Shown piece by piece: positions 16,249 through 25,943 of a stretch of 64,000 nt of DNA. Positions within the stretch are counted from its first letter, which is position 1; each line of letters begins with the position of its first letter. The DNA lies in the NCBI GenBank assembly GCA_037718865.1, contig JBBJMP010000023.1:24466-88465 (forward strand). The letters run 5' to 3'. The notes below the pieces were generated by a model. That model had not been told where the DNA came from and made no database searches. It worked only from the letters and a program-made list of their open reading frames with translations. The translations under genes were made by a program, and so were the position numbers. This DNA comes from JADCRZ01 sp037718865 (GTDB taxonomy: Bacteria > Bacteroidota > Bacteroidia > Chitinophagales > Chitinophagaceae).

Positions 16249-17237
16249 ATAGGGTTATCCAGATAGAGCGCAAAGCGAAGATAAGAAATAGACCTTAGCT
16301 AATAAATTTAGTATATTTGTACTAAATATTTGAGTATGTTTCAGGGAATCACCATTAGTGAGTTTAATAAGTTCTTTACAAGTGAAGATGATTGCAGGCA
16401 GTATCTGTTTGATTTAAAATGGAATGACGGTTATCGATGCCGCAATTGCAATGGGAAGAAAAGCTGCAAAGGCAAGACTCGGTTTCATTTGCGATGTACA
16501 CAGTGCGGGTATGATGAATCTGTCACAGCACACACATTGTTTCACAAGATGAAGATCCCGCTGCTGAAGGCTTTTGGGATTAACTTTCGGATCTCTGTGC
16601 GCAAAAAAGGAATGTCAACCATAGAATTGGCTAATGAATACGGCATCAATCAAAAATCTTCCTGGTTGTTTAAACGAAAGGCACAGGAGGCAATGGCAAG
16701 CAGCGGCAAACATCTTCTTAGTGGTCATGTAGAAGTGGATGAATTGATGATTGGGGGAGTAGATGAGGGCGAACGCGGAAGAAGCAAGGGAGATAAGAAG
16801 CTGGTAGTGATGGCAGTTGAAAAAGTACAAGGAGATAAAATAGGACGAGCCTATGCACAAACGATTGAAGATGCCAGTGCAGAAAGCTTTAAGCCTTTCT
16901 TCGAGAAATATATTGACAAAGATAACACCCAGATTAAGACGGATCAATGGAGGGGTTACTGGCCACTGGAAAGTGAATTTGAAATCAAGCAAAAGCCCTC
17001 AAGTAAAGGGAAAAACTTTATGGGATTGCATTATTTAATCATGAATTTGAAAGGATGGCTAAGAGGTATACATCATAAGTGTTCAGAAAGATTCATGAAC
17101 GGATATTTAGATGAATTCTTCTTCAGATTTAACCGGAGAAACTTTCTACCAACCATCTGGCACAAGCTGATTGAGAGAATGATGCAACATGAACCCTACG
17201 CCTATAAAGCAAATGCGACTTAAATGGATAACCCTAT
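16249..17237 (+). mobile_element. IS1595-family insertion sequence (989 bp)
   Basis: Perfect 13-bp terminal inverted repeats, ATAGGGTTATCCA (16249-16261) and TGGATAACCCTAT (17225-17237), bound a single complete transposase gene. A TAnnTTTG-type promoter (TATATTTG, near 16312) precedes the transposase. No clear target duplication remains. The right end is only 9 bp from the start of the prolyl oligopeptidase gene. Confidence 0.88.
16336..17223 (+). CDS. IS1595 family transposase (ISXO2-like DDE)
   Basis: The ATG at 16336 is preferred to the TTG two codons before it. The protein has an N-terminal zinc ribbon (CRNCNGKKSCKGKTRFHLRC then CGY) that binds the IS ends. A helix-turn-helix-like region (STIELANEYGINQKSSWLFK) follows, and then the ISXO2-like catalytic domain with HVEVDELMIGG (first Asp), KTDQWRGYWPL (second Asp) and a C-terminal HKCSERFMNGYLDEFFFRFN segment. 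It looks intact and full length for the family, so it may still be active. Confidence 0.92.
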   Translation: MFQGITISEFNKFFTSEDDCRQYLFDLKWNDGYRCRNCNGKKSCKGKTRFHLRCTQCGYDESVTAHTLFHKMKIPLLKAFGINFRISVRKKGMSTIELANEYGINQKSSWLFKRKAQEAMASSGKHLLSGHVEVDELMIGGVDEGERGRSKGDKKLVVMAVEKVQGDKIGRAYAQTIEDASAESFKPFFEKYIDKDNTQIKTDQWRGYWPLESEFEIKQKPSSKGKNFMGLHYLIMNLKGWLRGIHHKCSERFMNGYLDEFFFRFNRRNFLPTIWHKLIERMMQHEPYAYKANAT

Positions 17238-17246
17238 TAAGTAATT

Positions 17247-19376
17247 ATGAAGACGTTATTCTTATCAATAAATCTGTTCATTTTGTCATCACACCTCCTT
17301 GCTCAATTTAAAAAAGCAAACGTTCCAGTCGCAGCCAAACAGGAACACTGGCGTACCATGCATGGCGACAGCGTGCTGGATAATTATTTCTGGATGTATG
17401 ACTATTTCGGCAAAGGGCCTGACAGTACAAAGGTTGTTGAATACCTGAAAGCGGAAAACGCCTATACGGACAGTGTGATGGGCCACACCACCAAGCTGCA
17501 GGCGGACCTGTTTGCGGAAATGAAGGCAAGGATAAAAGAGAAGGATGAGTCCGTACCTGTGTTTAAGAACGGCTACTATTATTACACCAGAACCGACGAC
17601 GGCAAACAGTATTATAAGTATTGCCGCAAGAAAAAAGACCTGGCTGCAAGAGAAGAAGTGCTGCTGGATGTTGACCTGATGGCGGAAGGGCATGATTACT
17701 TTTCAGCCACCGGTTTCCAGGTCAGCGAAGACAATAAACTGCTGGCCTATGCGATAGACACCGTGAGCAGGAGGCAATACACTATCCAGGTCAAAAATCT
17801 CGAAACGGGTGACCTGCTTAAAGACGAAGTAAAAAATACGGAGGGCTCTGCCATTTGGGCCAGCGATAACAAAACTTTTTTTTACACTGCAAAACATCCG
17901 GTTACTTTATTATCGGAAAAGATAAATCGCCATACCCTGGGCGCCGATGCTGCATCTGATGTTACGGTTTATGAGGAAAAAGACAAGAGCAATTATATCG
18001 GCGTAGGCAAAAGCAAAAACAATAAATACATCTTTATATTCTCGCAGGCCACCCTGTCTTCCGAATGGCGGTATATCGATGCATCTAAACCGAGCGAAAC
18101 ATCTAAGGTATTTCAGCCGCGCCTGAAAGAGGTGTTGTACAGTGTAACCCCGCTGGCAGATAAATTTTTGGTCCGCACCAATAAAGACGGTGCCACAAAT
18201 TTTAAGCTGATGGAATGCCCGCTTGACAAGACAGGTGCAACTCATTGGAAAGAGGTCATCCCCCACCGCAAAGACGTGTTGCTGCAAGCCATAGCAGAAT
18301 TTAAAGACTTTATTGTGCTGAATGAGCGTAAAGACGGTTTGGTAAAAATGCGTATCCGGAGATTAATGGATAAGGCCGAACATTATGTTGACTTTGGTGA
18401 AGCGGCCTATTCGGCCAACTTCGGTGGCAACCCGGAGTACATCAGTACGGTTTTGCGTTATGGTTATACGTCTTTGACCACACCGTCATCCACATACGAT
18501 TACAACATGATCACCAGGGAAAAAAAGCTGAAAAAGCAGCAGGAAGTGGTTGGCGGTTATAACGGCCAGGATTATGTTACGGAGCGTTTGTATGCGCCTG
18601 CCAAAGACGGGACAAAAGTGCCCATTTCGCTGGTGTACAAAAAGGGGTTTAAAAAAGACGGCACCGGTCCTTTGCTCCTGTATGCCTATGGCAGCTACGG
18701 GATCAGTTCTGACGCAGGTTTTATCAGCAATAATCTCAGTTTATTGAACAGGGGTTTTGCCTATGCGATAGCGCACATCCGTGGCGGCCAGGACCTCGGG
18801 CGCCAGTGGTATGATGATGGCAAGATGATGAAAAAGAAAAACACGTTTACCGACTTTATCGACTGTGGGGAATTTTTAGTGAAGGAAAAATATACCGGCA
18901 GGGCGCATTTGTATGGGCAGGGTGGGAGCGCGGGCGGATTGCTCATGGGTGCCGTAGTGAATATGGCCCCTGACCTGTGGAACGGGGTGATAGCCCAGGT
19001 GCCCTTTGTTGACGTGATCAACACCATGTTGGATGAAAGCATACCGCTCACGACCAATGAGTTTGACGAGTGGGGGAACCCGAAGAACAAGGATGCGTAC
19101 ATGTATATGAAGAGCTACAGTCCGTATGAGAATGTAGAGCAGAAAAAATATCCCAATATGTTGGTGACGACGGGTTTGCACGACAGCCAGGTGCAATATT
19201 TTGAGCCCGCCAAGTGGGTGGCCAAACTCAGGGCCATGAAGACGGATGACAATGTGTTGTTGCTCCGCACCAATATGGAAGTTGGCCATGGCGGCGCCAG
19301 CGGGCGATTTGATTATTTAAAGGAAGTGGCGCTGAACTTTGCTTTTCTGCTCTCGCTTGAAGGGATAGACAAGTAG
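17247..19376 (+). CDS. Prolyl oligopeptidase (S9A family), secreted
   Basis: A signal peptide (MKTLFLSINLFILSSHLLAQ) precedes a seven-bladed propeller region (residues about 75-430) and the alpha/beta-hydrolase catalytic domain. The triad is readable: Ser561 in GQGGSAGG, Asp646 in TTGLHDSQVQ and His681 in VGHGGASGR. The enzyme cleaves short peptides after proline or, in oligopeptidase B-like members, after basic residues, in the periplasm. The 709-residue length is normal. The coding sequence is intact, but an IS1595 element ends 9 bp before the ATG, so the native promoter and leader are cut off; expression now depends on read-through or outward transcription from the IS. Confidence 0.92.
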   Translation: MKTLFLSINLFILSSHLLAQFKKANVPVAAKQEHWRTMHGDSVLDNYFWMYDYFGKGPDSTKVVEYLKAENAYTDSVMGHTTKLQADLFAEMKARIKEKDESVPVFKNGYYYYTRTDDGKQYYKYCRKKKDLAAREEVLLDVDLMAEGHDYFSATGFQVSEDNKLLAYAIDTVSRRQYTIQVKNLETGDLLKDEVKNTEGSAIWASDNKTFFYTAKHPVTLLSEKINRHTLGADAASDVTVYEEKDKSNYIGVGKSKNNKYIFIFSQATLSSEWRYIDASKPSETSKVFQPRLKEVLYSVTPLADKFLVRTNKDGATNFKLMECPLDKTGATHWKEVIPHRKDVLLQAIAEFKDFIVLNERKDGLVKMRIRRLMDKAEHYVDFGEAAYSANFGGNPEYISTVLRYGYTSLTTPSSTYDYNMITREKKLKKQQEVVGGYNGQDYVTERLYAPAKDGTKVPISLVYKKGFKKDGTGPLLLYAYGSYGISSDAGFISNNLSLLNRGFAYAIAHIRGGQDLGRQWYDDGKMMKKKNTFTDFIDCGEFLVKEKYTGRAHLYGQGGSAGGLLMGAVVNMAPDLWNGVIAQVPFVDVINTMLDESIPLTTNEFDEWGNPKNKDAYMYMKSYSPYENVEQKKYPNMLVTTGLHDSQVQYFEPAKWVAKLRAMKTDDNVLLLRTNMEVGHGGASGRFDYLKEVALNFAFLLSLEGIDK

Positions 19377-19440
19377 TTCGACTGCCGTTGGACTGCACCG
19401 GGCAGCGTTATTTTATTAATCCCGAAAGGGATAACAAGCT

Positions 19441-19725
19441 CCCTTCCTTTTCAAGGCTACCGTTAGCACATATCTTTTCAAATATGTATATGGTGATGTT
19501 AAATCATTTCCTGCCAGTGCATTACTACCCCTGTCAGGGGTAAAACGTTTGTAGAAATGTGATCATCTTCACCAAATGCCCCAGCGGGGCTACCCTTATA
19601 TGTCGTGCTAAGCAAAATTTATTATTACTTGTTGAAAAGGGTTGCCCCTAGCCGGGGGCATGAATCCTTTTTTAATTTCTAAAAAGATGTGTTCTAACAA
19701 GAGCCTTGAAGAAGAGGGGTCAGGG
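19441..19725. repeat. MITE-like repeat, copy 2 (reverse orientation to copy 1)
   Basis: The core 19455-19705 read on the minus strand aligns throughout with the core at 9389-9634. It shares the AAAGATGTG-type ends, the central GTAGCCCCGCTGGGGCA hairpin and the segment GATGATCACATTTCT. Ends are more diverged than in copy 1. It is also flanked by CCTTCCTTTTCAAG and CTTGAAGAAGAGGGG, the opened arms of the pyrimidine/purine hairpin. It occupies the centre of the gene-free stretch 19377-19992. The rest of that gap has no supported feature apart from the likely promoter area of the next operon. Confidence 0.72.
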
Positions 19726-19992
19726 GTGGTTATGATGCGCCTTCGGTTGCTAATGGCATACCTGAGATAGATTTATTAAATTAGGGCCTGTCATAACAAG
19801 GATAACCTATCTTCGCTTAATCGGTTCTCCATCACTAAAATACCTTAAACAACTCGTTTCATAGCACAAAAATCACTTCTCGCCTACCGTGATTTCACCC
19901 TATTTTTTAAAGTGAAAACACTGTGTGTTTATTTAGATTATGGCTGAAATTAGCTACTGGAAACATTGTATTCCAGCTGTTAAAATCATACT

Positions 19993-21441
19993 ATGTTATT
20001 GCAAACATGCCTTCGATCACTACTATTATCAGGCTGTATTATTTTCTCCTTTTTTCCAGCCACATCTCAGCATCAGGAGCCGCAAAATCTTACTGGCTTA
20101 ACGGACAAATTGTTCAAAGCCATTAATAAAAAAACAGATAACATAACCGACCAGCTGAGCAATCAGATGGCAAAATGCCTCAACCGCCTGGCTAAGGAGG
20201 AAAAACGACTGAAAATAAAATTAGCCTCTCAGGATTCTGCTGCAGCTGCAAAAATATTTGATGAGGCTGAGAAACAATATGCAGATTGGCAAAAAATAAT
20301 TAGCACGGTAGATGGAAAAATATCAATCTTAAAAAATAGCCATAATGCACATTTGGATACCCTGCAAACTGCGTTTCGATTCCTGGATAAGACAGAAGGA
20401 TTGCTAATGAACACTTCATTAACTAAAAGCAGCTTAAAAGAAGCAATGGCGAACATAAATTTACTACAGGACAAATTTAACCAGGCGGAACAAATAAAAA
20501 ATTACTTAAAGCTACGGAGGCAAAATTTAAAAGACCAGCTCAGCCGTTACGGATTAACCAAAAAAATGGCAAGGCTCGAGAAACAGGTATACTATTACCA
20601 GGCACGTGTAAACGAATACAAAACCATGATTAATGATCCATCGGCTCTTGTGGCTAAATTAATTGAAATCTTAAAACAAACAGAAGTTTTTAGGGACTTC
20701 TTCAACAAACATTCTCAATTGGCCGGTTTATTCCGGTTGCCAGACAACACCAGTTCTAATACTATGGCAAGTCTTGCAGGTTTACAAACCCGGAATGCAA
20801 TACAGCAGGATCTGGCGCAACGATTTGGATCCGCTCAACAGATACAGTCTATGATGCAACAACAAGTTCATCATGCCAGGAACCAGCTTGATCATTTAAA
20901 AAACAAAATCAACCAAATAGGAGGGGGAAGTGGTGACCAGGAGATGCCTGATTTTAAGCCAAACAATCAAAGAACAAAACGAATTAAGGATAGGCTGGAG
21001 TTCGGTACAAACCTGCAAACAGTCAGGACTACCCGCTTTTTCCCCTCTACTACAGATATCGGGTTATCAATCGGGTATAAACTAAATGACAAAAGCATTG
21101 TAGGGGTAGGCAGCTCGTATAAGTTCGGATGGGGCAGGAGCATCAGGCATTTATCAATTACCCATGAAGGAGTAGGAATGAGATCGTTTTTGGATTATAA
21201 GGTCAAAGGGAATTTCTGGTTGACAGCAGGAGCAGAAATGAACTACCGGAGCCGGTTTCATGATTTTGCTGTTTTCAAAGATTATAGCGCCTGGCAAAGG
21301 GCTGCCTTGATCGGAGTAAGCAAAAAATACCAGGTCATGAAAAAGGTAAAAGGCAATATGCAGCTAATGCATGATTTATTGTACAAAGTGCAGGTGCCAA
21401 GAGGGCAGGCCGTAATATTTAGGATTGGATATAATTTCTAA
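19993..21441 (+). CDS. Secreted coiled-coil protein with C-terminal outer-membrane barrel-like domain
   Basis: The 482-residue protein has a signal peptide (LLLSGCIIFSFFPATSQ). About 270 residues rich in Lys, Gln, Leu and Ala follow, with heptad-like periodicity (for example NQMAKCLNRLAKEEKRLKIK), predicted as long coiled coil. A Gln/Met-rich linker then leads to a C-terminal beta-rich domain with alternating aromatics (GLSIGYKLNDKS, VGVGSSYKFGWG, FWLTAGAEMNY) ending VIFRIGYNF, the terminal Phe pattern of barrel proteins. I do not know a named family. Its stop overlaps the next start (TAATG, shared base 21441), so it is translationally coupled to the RHS protein. A periplasm-spanning helper or tether for that protein is a reasonable inference. 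Confidence 0.8.
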   Translation: MLLQTCLRSLLLSGCIIFSFFPATSQHQEPQNLTGLTDKLFKAINKKTDNITDQLSNQMAKCLNRLAKEEKRLKIKLASQDSAAAAKIFDEAEKQYADWQKIISTVDGKISILKNSHNAHLDTLQTAFRFLDKTEGLLMNTSLTKSSLKEAMANINLLQDKFNQAEQIKNYLKLRRQNLKDQLSRYGLTKKMARLEKQVYYYQARVNEYKTMINDPSALVAKLIEILKQTEVFRDFFNKHSQLAGLFRLPDNTSSNTMASLAGLQTRNAIQQDLAQRFGSAQQIQSMMQQQVHHARNQLDHLKNKINQIGGGSGDQEMPDFKPNNQRTKRIKDRLEFGTNLQTVRTTRFFPSTTDIGLSIGYKLNDKSIVGVGSSYKFGWGRSIRHLSITHEGVGMRSFLDYKVKGNFWLTAGAEMNYRSRFHDFAVFKDYSAWQRAALIGVSKKYQVMKKVKGNMQLMHDLLYKVQVPRGQAVIFRIGYNF

Positions 21442-24400
21442 TGGTCAACTTACAGATGACTAAGCAATCAATACTTAAGCATTTTTTATCTGAAAGCACA
21501 GGGATAATTAGTGTTATGATACTTGCAGGTTGCATCGATCATGCAAAAGCACAATTACCTGCTTCGAATAAACCCGACCCTGGCATAATAAGATCTCCCG
21601 ATGTCGTAGGTTCACCTGTACAATTACCGGCAAAATATACTAACCTGAGACCTGGGTATGTGTTAGTCCGGGACGCTATAGCGCCCATCAGTGATACGGC
21701 ATTGTTAAAAGCAGCTGGTTACAAAGAAGTAAGGCAAACAAGGCAGTATTCAGACGGATTAGGGAGACCCCTGCAGATCGTAAGACGTCAGGCCACCCCT
21801 GGCAACAATGCTCTGGATATTATTCAACCTTTTGTATATGATAATGTTGGCCGGGAAGTCTATCAATACCTTCCTTATGTTCAAACAACAAGTAATAATA
21901 ATGACGGAAGATTCAAATTAGATCCGTTCAATGATCAGCACCGCTTTTACAGCAACGATTACAGAGATGTAAACAATAATGTCATGTACGAAGGCGAGCG
22001 AATATTTTATAGCAAGACCAATTTTGAATCTTCTCCTCTCAACCGCGTAGTAAAAGTCTCGACAGCTGGAAATAGCTGGACAGGGAAAGGAAGAGGTAAG
22101 GAGCAGGCATTTCTTGTCAATACGGTGGCAGATCAAGTGCGCCTGTGGGAAATATCAACAGATTCTATCAGATATGATAACGACGATTTTACCAATATTC
22201 CTGTTAGTATAGCCACTTATGGTCCGGGGCAATTATATAAGAATGTCAGTGCGGATGAAAATGGTAACCTGGTGGTAGAGTACAGAGACAAAGAGGAGCA
22301 GGTTATTTTAAGAAAAGTGCAGATTGGTGATGTGGCCCCGGATTATAGTGGTTATGATAACTGGCATTGTACCTATTACGTATATGATGGAATGAATCGG
22401 TTACGTTTTGTAATGCCACCCCTTGCAGTAGAAGCCCTCAAAAATTTTTGGTCATTTGAGCACTCATCTGGTATTATCAATGAGCTTTGCTTTCGGTATG
22501 AGTATGATGAAAAGAAAAGGATGATTGCCAAAAAGATTCCAGGGTCCGGTTGGATATATATGGTGTACGATCAGCGTGATCGTGTAGTATTCAGCCAGGA
22601 CCCTAACCAACGATACAGCAAACGGTGGTTCACTACACTTTATGATGGGTTGAACCGTCCTGTATCAACAGGTATTTTAGCGTGTGATATGGAACCATTC
22701 GCCCTTCAAAAACATGTAAATGAAGTAAAGCGTGTCAGCAGCAATATTTATCTTAACAGTGCTTTTTTATTGTCCGAGTTCAATATCATGGCAAACCCTA
22801 TACCGGATGGTTACACATTTACCGCCCTTACCTTTAACTGGTACGATAATTATAAGTGGACAAAAAAGAAATTTACCGACCGCTATAATGATCGGTTAGA
22901 TTCGGGAGACAATCTCTATCCCGATCAATTAATGCCTGAGAGCGAACAAGCAAAGGTTGTCACTCGTGGCATGTTAACCGGAACAGCAACAAGACTCTTA
23001 GATGATTCAGAAGACCTAAAGTCAGATAAATGGCTTGATCATGTCATGTTCTATGACCAAAAGGGTAGATTGGTTCAGGTACAATCCCGGAATATTTTAG
23101 GAGGTTATGATATAGTGAATAACCGGTATAATTTCGCCGGAAACCTTATAACCAAATATATAATACACAATAACCCGTCCGCACTAATTTCGGACTGGAC
23201 CGTTAAAACCGTTTTTGAATATGATCATAACAGCATGCTGCAAAAAATATGGAAGACCATAAACGATGACCATGACAAAAAAACGCTTATTTCCAGAACT
23301 GAATATTATGATCTTGGTCAGGTTAAAACTAAGCAGCTCGGCCAAAAACGAAATGAAGATAACAGCTACTCCGGCACTCCTTTGGAGACACTTGACTACA
23401 ATTACAATATACGCGGATGGCTGAAAGGTATTAATGCCAGTTTCACACATCCGGAACTAAACAAAGGTAGCAGCTCCGATCGTTGGTTTGGCATGGAACT
23501 GAGCTACGATTGGGGAAGTAAGGAAGAAAATAAAAATCAGTATAATGGCAATGTCTCATCTGTCAACTGGAAGAGCAAAGGGGATGGCATCCGGAGAGCT
23601 TATGGTTTTACTTATGATAAAGCCAACCGTTTGTTAGGAGGTGATTTTAGCGAGCACAGCCACAACGAATATTTGGATAATAATATAGTAAATTTTGATA
23701 TGGTCGTTGGGGATGGAACCAACACTGATAGTGCCTACGACAAAAATGGAAATATAAAGTCTATAAAGCAGTGGGGAGTCCAGTTTAACAATAGCAACGT
23801 CATCGACAACCTTACGTATAAATATTACCCTAATAGTAATAAACTTAGTTCAGTAACTGATGAGGCGCAGGTTCATATAAGCAACATGGGAGACTTCAAG
23901 GATAACAACAAGGACAACAATGATTATGGCTATGACTTAAATGGCAATTTAATAACCGACCTTAATAAACATATTAGTGGGTCGAAAGGCGTTATAACTT
24001 CTAATGAAGGAGGTATCAAATACAATTATCTCAATTTACCATCCTATATTAAAATCATAGACGAACAAGGGAATTCTAAAGGAATCATTACATACATCTA
24101 TGACGCATCAGGCAATAAAATGCAAAAAAAGGTGCTTGAGTTGGCAAGTGCCATAAATAATAACCAACAAAAGGAAACCATCACAACTTACACGGAAGGT
24201 TTTGTCTATGAGCAGGTTGATAAGATTCCTGCAACACTTCGATATATTTTACATGAAGAGGGTAGAACGCGTGTTAGGACGGATAGCACAGCAACAAGCT
24301 GGGTCAATGATTATTTCATACCGGATCATCTTGGTAATATAAGGATGGTGCTGACGGATGAAATTGAGAAAATGGCTTATCCGGTAGCCTCTCTTGAAAC

Positions 24401-25943
24401 AGGTGCTCTCGACACTGAAAAGAAATATTACCAGATACCCGAAAATAGTGAATCAAGGGTAAACCTGAAACAGGTGCCCGGATACCCAAACGACGGCTAT
24501 ACTGATCCAAACGATTTTGTACACAGATTAAATGGAAATCAAACCAAGGTAGGAAGTAGTATGATTCTTAAAGTAATGTCAGGGGATAAAATTAATATGA
24601 GGGTAACCAGTTGGTATAGGCAAAACAATGTTCATCCGGATAAGCCAGAAAACCTGCTTCATGATCTGATATTAGCTATTGCTGATGGCTTGTCATCGGT
24701 GGCAATCGACAAAGCTACGTCGATACAGCTACAACAATCTGGGGTGTTGACCCCGGGGATTACTGACTTTTTAAATAATAAATCGGAATATACTAACGGT
24801 TCAAACAGGCCGAAAGCTTATTTAAGTTGGATACTGCTTGATGAGTTATTCAAGCCAGTAGTAACAGGGGACGGAAAAAACAGCGGCTTTGATCAGGTAG
24901 GTGAAGACCTGGAATTTAAAACACATCTGGTAACTGAAAGAGAAATTACCAGGAACGGATATTTGTATATTTATGTAAGCAATCAAACCCCTAATATTGA
25001 CGTGTTCTTTGATAACTTACAGGTAACACATATAAGGGGACCATTATTGGAAGAAACACATTATTATCCTTTTGGCCTTATTATGGCCGGGATAAGTAGT
25101 AAGGCTGCGCCAAAATTGGAAAACAACTACAAGTATAACGGCAAAGAACTAAACGCTAAAGAATTCAGTGATGGCTCTGGATTAGAATGGTACGATTATG
25201 GAGCGCGGATGTATGATGCTCAGATTGGGAGATGGCATATGATTGATCCGTTAGCAGAAAAGTTTTTAAATCTAACACCTTATAACTATGTAGCTAACAA
25301 TCCTTTAAATGGAATTGATCTTGATGGTAGAGACATTATATTTTTGAATGCTTCTAACGCGGTGTTTGAAGGTGGTAAAATGGGACATAGTGCTGTTATT
25401 ATTGGAAATGAAAAGGATGGATGGTATTATTATTCATTAAATGGAACTGGAGAAGGTGCTAACCCATTCGGTGATTCTAAAAATCCAGATATTGGAACCT
25501 TTTTGGGGCATGAAAATAATAGTAGAGCCTTGATTAAAAAAGCGAATACCGTAAATCCAAACGAGCCTCATGAATATGACAGATTTGTTCGATTAAGAAC
25601 GTCACCTGAAGAGGATAGGCTAATGAAAACAAAAGCCAAAGAAGCTGCATCTGTAAAGAAGTATCTTTTCGTAGGAGCATCTTGTGTAGATGTATTAAAG
25701 AATGCCTATGATGCATTAGCTCAAAGTAGAATAGGGGCTATCCATTCCTTGATATCGCAAAACATTCTACGTATTGTTGAACCAAATATGTGGTTAAATA
25801 GCCTGCCTTCCGCAATAAGTAACATAAACTTTTATATAAGTCTTACCGGTGGGAATAACCATATTAAAAATCCTCAGTTCAAGCCAATTATCATTGTACA
25901 CCCATTAGAGGATGTAAAGTCACCAAAAATTAAGATGAAATGA
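21441..25943 (+). CDS. DUF6443 / RHS repeat-associated core protein with variable C-terminal tip (candidate polymorphic toxin)
   Basis: The 1500-residue protein begins with an export signal whose end, ILAGC (Cys31), could be a lipobox; cleavage after HAKAQ is the alternative. A DUF6443-type region follows (residues about 90-200, RQTRQYSDGLGRPLQIVRRQ). Many YD/RHS repeats such as YDGMNRLRFV and YDKANRLLGG come next. The RHS core ends near residue 1295 (GRWHMIDPLAEK, YNYVANNPLNGIDLDG). After it the roughly 205-residue tip is different and more AT-rich. It contains GHSAVIIGNEKDGWYYYSLNG and VGASCVDVLKNAYDAL, an ordered His and Cys pair like permuted papain/NlpC-P60 hydrolases. RHS shells enclose toxic tips in known systems. 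The start is coupled to the upstream barrel gene and the stop overlaps the downstream gene by ATGA. Confidence 0.88.
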   Translation: MVNLQMTKQSILKHFLSESTGIISVMILAGCIDHAKAQLPASNKPDPGIIRSPDVVGSPVQLPAKYTNLRPGYVLVRDAIAPISDTALLKAAGYKEVRQTRQYSDGLGRPLQIVRRQATPGNNALDIIQPFVYDNVGREVYQYLPYVQTTSNNNDGRFKLDPFNDQHRFYSNDYRDVNNNVMYEGERIFYSKTNFESSPLNRVVKVSTAGNSWTGKGRGKEQAFLVNTVADQVRLWEISTDSIRYDNDDFTNIPVSIATYGPGQLYKNVSADENGNLVVEYRDKEEQVILRKVQIGDVAPDYSGYDNWHCTYYVYDGMNRLRFVMPPLAVEALKNFWSFEHSSGIINELCFRYEYDEKKRMIAKKIPGSGWIYMVYDQRDRVVFSQDPNQRYSKRWFTTLYDGLNRPVSTGILACDMEPFALQKHVNEVKRVSSNIYLNSAFLLSEFNIMANPIPDGYTFTALTFNWYDNYKWTKKKFTDRYNDRLDSGDNLYPDQLMPESEQAKVVTRGMLTGTATRLLDDSEDLKSDKWLDHVMFYDQKGRLVQVQSRNILGGYDIVNNRYNFAGNLITKYIIHNNPSALISDWTVKTVFEYDHNSMLQKIWKTINDDHDKKTLISRTEYYDLGQVKTKQLGQKRNEDNSYSGTPLETLDYNYNIRGWLKGINASFTHPELNKGSSSDRWFGMELSYDWGSKEENKNQYNGNVSSVNWKSKGDGIRRAYGFTYDKANRLLGGDFSEHSHNEYLDNNIVNFDMVVGDGTNTDSAYDKNGNIKSIKQWGVQFNNSNVIDNLTYKYYPNSNKLSSVTDEAQVHISNMGDFKDNNKDNNDYGYDLNGNLITDLNKHISGSKGVITSNEGGIKYNYLNLPSYIKIIDEQGNSKGIITYIYDASGNKMQKKVLELASAINNNQQKETITTYTEGFVYEQVDKIPATLRYILHEEGRTRVRTDSTATSWVNDYFIPDHLGNIRMVLTDEIEKMAYPVASLETGALDTEKKYYQIPENSESRVNLKQVPGYPNDGYTDPNDFVHRLNGNQTKVGSSMILKVMSGDKINMRVTSWYRQNNVHPDKPENLLHDLILAIADGLSSVAIDKATSIQLQQSGVLTPGITDFLNNKSEYTNGSNRPKAYLSWILLDELFKPVVTGDGKNSGFDQVGEDLEFKTHLVTEREITRNGYLYIYVSNQTPNIDVFFDNLQVTHIRGPLLEETHYYPFGLIMAGISSKAAPKLENNYKYNGKELNAKEFSDGSGLEWYDYGARMYDAQIGRWHMIDPLAEKFLNLTPYNYVANNPLNGIDLDGRDIIFLNASNAVFEGGKMGHSAVIIGNEKDGWYYYSLNGTGEGANPFGDSKNPDIGTFLGHENNSRALIKKANTVNPNEPHEYDRFVRLRTSPEEDRLMKTKAKEAASVKKYLFVGASCVDVLKNAYDALAQSRIGAIHSLISQNILRIVEPNMWLNSLPSAISNINFYISLTGGNNHIKNPQFKPIIIVHPLEDVKSPKIKMK

